This document shows positions 7,905 through 7,906 of a DNA stretch of 7,906 bases, one piece after another. The DNA is taken from positions 1 to 7,906 of the forward strand of contig JAHEEB010000158.1 in the NCBI GenBank assembly GCA_024640925.1, written 5' to 3'. How positions within the stretch are numbered: the first letter of the stretch is position 1; every line of letters begins with the position of its first letter. The notes under the pieces were generated by a model, which saw only the letters and a list, made by a program, of their open reading frames with translations, was not told the origin of the DNA and made no database searches. The translations under genes were made by a program, and so were the position numbers. Source of the DNA: Bacteroidota bacterium (GTDB lineage: Bacteria > Bacteroidota > Bacteroidia > Bacteroidales > UBA10428).

Positions 7905-7906
7905 TG

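Noticed and set aside
7817..7906. Possible Bacteroidota-type promoter (TAnnTTTG-like TACATTTT just before the ATG at 7816)
   Set aside because: The match is imperfect, sits about 10 nt from the ATG, and has no clear -33 element at the expected distance; the region may also be coding.

Overview
The window is AT-rich and almost wholly coding on the minus strand. Its gene style points to the phylum Bacteroidota: there are no Shine-Dalgarno sequences before the starts, exported proteins begin with short Lys-then-hydrophobic signal peptides, and the long proteins carry motifs I recognise from the very large RHS/YD-type surface or secreted proteins of that phylum. I cannot name the genus. All family assignments come from recall of motifs, not from a search.

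Layout, in the direction of transcription (right to left). (1) At the far right edge there may be the last 42 codons of an upstream gene, ending at 7776 and overlapping the annotated start of the next gene. (2) A giant SpvB/TcB-like RHS-family protein occupies 7816 to 2072. An in-frame TAA at 6751-6749 divides it into a 355-residue N-terminal piece and a 1552-residue C-terminal piece. Both pieces are in the same frame, only 18 nt of sense codons lie between the stop and the downstream ATG, and the protein motifs run on across the break. (3) Three nucleotides later comes a 239-residue exported protein of unknown function (2068-1349). (4) Fifteen nucleotides after that, a second large exported protein begins at 1333 and runs off the left edge. 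It has a fibronectin-III-like region followed by the 'SGRP...PVPVDG' segment typical of the N-terminal part of Bacteroidota RHS-repeat proteins.

The spacing of a few nucleotides between genes 2, 3 and 4 indicates one operon. My reading is a three-part export cassette: an SpvB-like shell protein, a small periplasmic or surface companion, and a second RHS-type protein whose repeat core and any C-terminal effector lie beyond the left edge. The comparison with Tc-toxin B and C components is an inference from architecture. The most notable features are the clean in-frame stop in an otherwise intact 1914-codon reading frame and the uncharacterised companion gene between the two large genes. I see no RNA genes, CRISPR array, mobile element, terminator or convincing promoter, and no gene-free stretch longer than 15 nt between the main genes.
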